A DNA stretch of 64,000 nt from Actinopolyspora lacussalsi (lineage in GTDB: Bacteria; Actinomycetota; Actinomycetes; Mycobacteriales; Pseudonocardiaceae): contig JAURUC010000001.1 in assembly GCA_030803735.1 (NCBI GenBank), positions 3,303,501 through 3,367,500 on the forward strand, given 5' to 3'. A program made the translations under genes and the position numbers. Below the pieces are notes generated by a model, which saw only the letters and a list, made by a program, of their open reading frames with translations, searched no databases and had not been told where the DNA came from. Of this stretch, positions 60,889-64,000 are shown piece after piece (positions within the stretch are counted from its first letter, which is position 1; every line of letters starts with the position of its first letter).

Positions 60889-61518
60889 TCACTGTCCACC
60901 GGGAACGCACATCCGGAAGAGTTCGTCCCAGTCGGGTGCCTCCCCGGGTAGCCGGTCCGCCCGCTCGCGGAGCCCGGGAAGCAGCAGTTCGAGGTAGCGC
61001 TGCCGCAGCTCGGCACGGCGGTCCTCCTCGGTGGCAAGCGGCGGATTGAGGTGCTTGAACAGCAGGAACACATCGGCCGAGCGCAGATCACCGCGCAGCT
61101 GCCCCGCACGCTGGGCCGTGACCACCAGTTCCTCGATGCGTTCGATCATGCGTCGCCGCAGCCGGGTGAGCTCCTCGGAGACGTCCTCGGACTCCTCGTA
61201 GGGCGGCAGCACGACGCCGATCCCGGTGTGCGCGCGCAGACATCCCCGCACGAACCGCACGAAGGCGGCCCAGGGGTCGTCGGGCTCGGCCTCCCCGGCG
61301 GACTCCGCCTCGGCGATGACACGACTCATGGCGGCGATCCGAACTCGCTCGGCCAGGCGTCGCTTGTTCGGGTAACGCCGGTAGATGCTGGCCACCCCGA
61401 CCCCGGCGAGCTCGGCTATCTCGGAGACCGGGGCGGCGAATCCCTGCTGCGCGAACACCTCGCGAGCCGCGCTGATCACGCGTTCGTCGTAGTCCACGGC
61501 GTGCTGGGCTGTGGTCAT
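60889..61518 (-). CDS. TetR family regulator of MFS pump
   Basis: A 209-residue TetR repressor: VISAAREVFAQQGFAAPVSEI, then VGVASIYRRYPNKRRLAERV as recognition helix (about 12-60), and a helical ligand domain. It is divergent from an MFS transporter across an 84-base promoter with a 22-bp palindromic site, so it likely represses that transporter and itself. ATG start without a strong ribosome site. Confidence 0.92.
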   Translation of the reverse strand: MTTAQHAVDYDERVISAAREVFAQQGFAAPVSEIAELAGVGVASIYRRYPNKRRLAERVRIAAMSRVIAEAESAGEAEPDDPWAAFVRFVRGCLRAHTGIGVVLPPYEESEDVSEELTRLRRRMIERIEELVVTAQRAGQLRGDLRSADVFLLFKHLNPPLATEEDRRAELRQRYLELLLPGLRERADRLPGEAPDWDELFRMCVPGGQ

Positions 61519-61533
61519 GACCACAGCGTACCT

Positions 61534-61555
61534 CGGAGCGGAATGATCCGCTCCG
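61534..61555. promoter_or_regulatory. Palindromic operator between TetR and MFS genes
   Basis: CGGAGCGGA-atga-TCCGCTCCG (61534-61555), 9-bp perfect arms; a weaker CGGAA-N7-TTCCG follows at 61574-61590. Both lie in the divergent promoter and share GGAAT-type half sites. Confidence 0.75.
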
Positions 61556-61602
61556 ATACCGTGTTGCTCCGCGCGGAATAACTCGTTCCGGTGAGGAGAA
61601 TC

Positions 61603-62832
61603 ATGCCGCCCGAGCCGAACCCCGTCACTTCCCCACCGGTCGCGGAGAATCCCCACGGCCGCAGTCTCTCGTCCGGCAGGGCGTTCGCACTCGCGGGAGC
61701 GATTCTCGCGGTGTTCCTGATGGCTTCCACCGCGCCCTCTCCGATGTATGCCATCTACCAACGGGAGTGGGGCTTCTCCAGCACGGTGCTGACGCTCGTC
61801 TTCGCCGTCTACATGGTCGGGATCCTGGCAGCGCTGCTGTTGTTCGGTTCCCTGTCGGACCACCTGGGACGACGCCCCGTGCTGCTGGGATCGATAGCGC
61901 TCGAAACGGTCTCGCTGCTCGTACTGGCGTTCGCCCCGGGCGTCGGTTGGCTGTGCGCCGGTCGGGTTCTGCAGGGACTGGCGACAGGTACCGTCACCAG
62001 CGCGGTCAGCGCCACGCTGCTCGACTTCCAACCGCCGGGAAGCGGGCGCGGGCCGCTGGTGAACGGGATCGCCGCCTCGGCGGGCATGGCGGTGGGATCG
62101 GCGATGGCGGGTGCGCTGGTGCAGTTCGCTCCGGCACCGACCGAGTTGAGCTACCTGGTGCTGATCGCCGCGCTGGTCGTGCTGTTCCTCGGAGTGCTGG
62201 CGATACCCGAACCCGTGGAACGAGGCCGTGTCGAGGCGCGGCGGATGCTGCGCCCGCAGCGGCCGACCGTGCCCGAGGGGCAGGGGCGGACGTTCACGCT
62301 GCTGGCCGCCACGATGCTGGCCGCCTGGACGGTCGGCGGGATGTTCATGTCACTGGGGCCCTCGGTGGCCAGCGGGCTGGTCGAGAGCAACTCGCACTTC
62401 GTCGGTGGTCTGACCGTGACGGTGCTGGCCGGGGTCGGCAGCATCGGGCAGGTACTGGCCTCGGGGTGGCACGGCACCCGTGCGGTACGGCTGGCGGTCC
62501 CGTTGCTGCTGGTCGGTCTGGCCGCCGTCGCGGCGGCGGTGATCCTCGGAAACGCCGTGCTGCTGTTCGGCGGCTCGATCGTGCTCGGCGCGGGGTGGGG
62601 GCTGATGTTCATGGGCGGTTTCCGACTGCTCAGCGCCCTGGCGAGGCCCGAACAACGGGCGGGCACCTCGGCGATGATCTACGTGGTCGCCTACCTGTCC
62701 GCCGGACTCTCCAGCATCCTGCTCGGCTACCTGACCACGCTGTTCGGGCTGGAAAACGCCACGATCGTGTTCGCCGTCGCGGCGGGAGCGTTCGCCGTGC
62801 TGGCCCGGCTCGGCAGCGGCAGGATCCGTTGA
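61603..62832 (+). CDS. MFS drug/solute exporter
   Basis: A 409-residue, 12-helix major facilitator transporter. The first cytoplasmic loop carries GSLSDHLGRRPVLL (motif A), and helices 1-6 and 7-12 are separated by a basic loop (VERGRVEARRMLRPQR). Family resembles drug/arabinose efflux MFS proteins. A GAGGAG site eight bases before the ATG sets the start. Controlled by the divergent TetR gene by position. Substrate unknown. Confidence 0.93.
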   Translation: MPPEPNPVTSPPVAENPHGRSLSSGRAFALAGAILAVFLMASTAPSPMYAIYQREWGFSSTVLTLVFAVYMVGILAALLLFGSLSDHLGRRPVLLGSIALETVSLLVLAFAPGVGWLCAGRVLQGLATGTVTSAVSATLLDFQPPGSGRGPLVNGIAASAGMAVGSAMAGALVQFAPAPTELSYLVLIAALVVLFLGVLAIPEPVERGRVEARRMLRPQRPTVPEGQGRTFTLLAATMLAAWTVGGMFMSLGPSVASGLVESNSHFVGGLTVTVLAGVGSIGQVLASGWHGTRAVRLAVPLLLVGLAAVAAAVILGNAVLLFGGSIVLGAGWGLMFMGGFRLLSALARPEQRAGTSAMIYVVAYLSAGLSSILLGYLTTLFGLENATIVFAVAAGAFAVLARLGSGRIR

Positions 62833-62929
62833 CCGGCAGCGGTACCACTCGCCCGAGGCATGGTCCGGAAGAGTCGGGGCAACTCGAGTGAGGCCCCATA
62901 CCTCCCCGAGGCCTCGCGATCACCGTGAG

Positions 62930-62951
62930 AATCGGCTACGAAGCCGATTTT
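62930..62951. terminator. Terminator between MFS and GNAT genes
   Basis: AATCGGCT-acga-AGCCGATT followed by TT. It overlaps the last codons and stop of the minus-strand GNAT gene and lies 98 bases after the MFS stop, so it can terminate the rightward transcript and possibly both. Confidence 0.72.
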
Positions 62952-63397
62952 CCGTGCTCGAGTTCCAAAGCGAAATGAAACGCCGAAACCGCCATGCGAC
63001 GAGCGTGGTAAAAGCGGTGCGCCTGGTTGTTAACCACTCCCGAATCCAGTTCGAGGCGAGCACAGTTCGCCTCACGAGCACGTTCGGCCAGTTGGTCCAC
63101 TAGGTATCCGCCGACCCCGTGTGAACGCAGCTCCGGATCGGTGACCAGATCGTCGACGAACAACAACCTGCCCCGACTGGTTTCGAGCACGCGATGGGTG
63201 GCCACCGCGACACAACGGGAGTATTCGTCGTAGACACCGGTGAAAACCAGCCCCTGCTCACTCGCCCGGTGCGCGAATTCGAGAAAGCCGGTTTCGGTCA
63301 GACTCGTCCGCAACGCACGGATGAGCGGCTGGACATCAGTACGCATGCGGACATCATCGGTTTCGATATCGCTCGTGGTCATCAACACGCGAGTCAT
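62936..63397 (-). CDS. GNAT family N-acetyltransferase
   Basis: A 153-residue GNAT fold protein with VAVATHRVLETSRGRLLFVDDLVTDPELRS-GVGGYLVDQLAERA (in parts, around 73-115) containing the RSHGVG acetyl-CoA loop, and LELDSGVVNNQAHRFYHARRM. Several in-frame starts exist; the one chosen gives VLMTTSDIETDD. The final residues are encoded inside a hairpin. Divergent from a zinc-type oxidoreductase gene. Confidence 0.88.
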   Translation of the reverse strand: MTRVLMTTSDIETDDVRMRTDVQPLIRALRTSLTETGFLEFAHRASEQGLVFTGVYDEYSRCVAVATHRVLETSRGRLLFVDDLVTDPELRSHGVGGYLVDQLAERAREANCARLELDSGVVNNQAHRFYHARRMAVSAFHFALELEHGKSAS

Positions 63398-63491
63398 CGT
63401 AGAGGCCGGAACGCTCAGGACCGAAACGAAATTGACGGACTCTCGCGCCCGAAAAGGCGTTTCACCGTGAACGGTGCCAGACTCCTGCCCC

Positions 63492-64000
63492 ATGCGTGCC
63501 GCTTACATCGAAGAACTCGGTCCCCCCGGGATCATCCGGTACGGGTCACTGCCCGATCCCTCCCCCGCGCCGCACGAGGTGCTCGTCCGGGTAATCGCGT
63601 CGGCGGTGAACCACGTGGACACGTTCGTCCGTTCCGGCGCGTGGCGCACCCCGGTGACGTTCCCGTTCGTCATCGGGCGCGACCTCGTCGGAACGGTAGT
63701 CGCAACCGGGAGCTCGGTAACCGGATTCCGCGCGGGAGAGGCGGTCTGGTGCAACAGCATGGGGCACGCCGGCCGAGGAGGCGCCGCCGCCGAACTGGTA
63801 CCGGTCCCCGAGGAACGCTTGTACCGGTTGCCGGACGGGGTGAACGCGACGGAAGCCGCGGCAGTCGCGCATCCCGCCACCACCGCTTATCTCGGGTTGT
63901 TCACCCACGGTCGACTGCGCTCCGGTGAAACGGTGTTGGTATCCGGGGCCGCGGGTAATGTCGGCAGCGCACTGGTGGTGCTTGCCGCCGTTTCGGGCGC
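63492..64000 (+). CDS. Quinone oxidoreductase/zinc-type alcohol dehydrogenase (5' part)
   Basis: The first 169 residues of a medium-chain dehydrogenase/reductase, cut by the window end. GroES-like N-terminal domain: LPDPSPAPHEVLVRVIAS, SAVNHVDTFVRSG, GRDLVGTVVATGSSVTGFRAGE; the Rossmann domain has begun with VLVSGAAGNVGSA. No structural zinc cysteines appear in the visible part, which favours the quinone oxidoreductase type. The ATG follows CTGCCCC without a clear site. NADPH-dependent activity is inferred. Confidence 0.9.
   Translation, partial: MRAAYIEELGPPGIIRYGSLPDPSPAPHEVLVRVIASAVNHVDTFVRSGAWRTPVTFPFVIGRDLVGTVVATGSSVTGFRAGEAVWCNSMGHAGRGGAAAELVPVPEERLYRLPDGVNATEAAAVAHPATTAYLGLFTHGRLRSGETVLVSGAAGNVGSALVVLAAVSG

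Overview
The window is high-GC DNA from a filamentous actinomycete, most likely of the Pseudonocardiales/Actinopolyspora kind. This placement is inferred from the GC-rich codon use, the XRE-DUF5753/DUF397 regulator pair, a GTP-type PEP carboxykinase, GPP34-family proteins, a T7SS-type secreted protein, DUF3558 and DUF6802 proteins, a DasR-like box before nagA, IdeR-like iron boxes and type I-E CRISPR repeats. About 68 genes can be supported. No rRNA, tRNA or complete prophage was seen.

Region by region. 1-5.2 kb: a DUF2267 gene; a minus-strand cassette for a putative T7SS-secreted polymorphic protein with a WXG100-like partner and two downstream genes (AT-richer, transfer-like); a three-gene operon of small unknown proteins. 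5.2-8.1 kb: a Scr1-type XRE regulator with DUF397 partner, a short type I-E CRISPR array, a DUF3558 lipoprotein, an antitoxin-like fragment, and a second copy of the DUF397-terminator-repeat block holding one solo CRISPR repeat. 8.1-16 kb: iron-boxed siderophore-interacting reductase, DUF6802 protein, pckG, a polar amino-acid ABC transporter. 16-29 kb: M20 peptidase, tandem GPP34 genes, a branched-chain 2-oxoacid/pyruvate dehydrogenase E1a-E1b-E2 operon, a flavin-type oxidoreductase, an acyl-CoA dehydrogenase and SCP2 protein facing a TetR regulator, an MBL-fold protein, a polysaccharide deacetylase-like protein. 30-31.5 kb: a solitary TnpB element. 31.8-45.3 kb: purC, purB, purD and purA, all on the minus strand, interspersed with tenA, an SMR efflux pump with TetR and a palindromic operator, an ECF sigma/anti-sigma pair, threonine aldolase, HAD, ArsR-VOC and a secreted GDPD. 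45-64 kb: a secreted HNH nuclease, FUSC-type membrane protein, a candidate secreted antibacterial protein with a two-helix partner, a second ECF sigma factor, nagA, a DUF368 undecaprenyl-phosphate carrier, SpoU methyltransferase, pyrE, methyltransferase, SDR, TetR-MFS pair, GNATs, and a zinc-type oxidoreductase cut by the window end.

The most unusual signal is a family of compound intergenic elements. Each full copy has a short palindrome (core ATTTCTCGCGAAAT), about 30 bp of spacer, two or three 24-bp direct repeats, and a long nested hairpin whose stems are kept by compensating or wobble changes between copies. Five full or near-full copies (about 23.6, 31.6, 40.9, 43.8 and 54.0 kb) all sit in convergent gaps, always in the same orientation, ending 20-40 bases from the stop codon of the minus-strand gene; three of those genes are purC, purD and purA. 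Solo palindromes and half copies lie in other gaps. No described family can be named for it from sequence alone.
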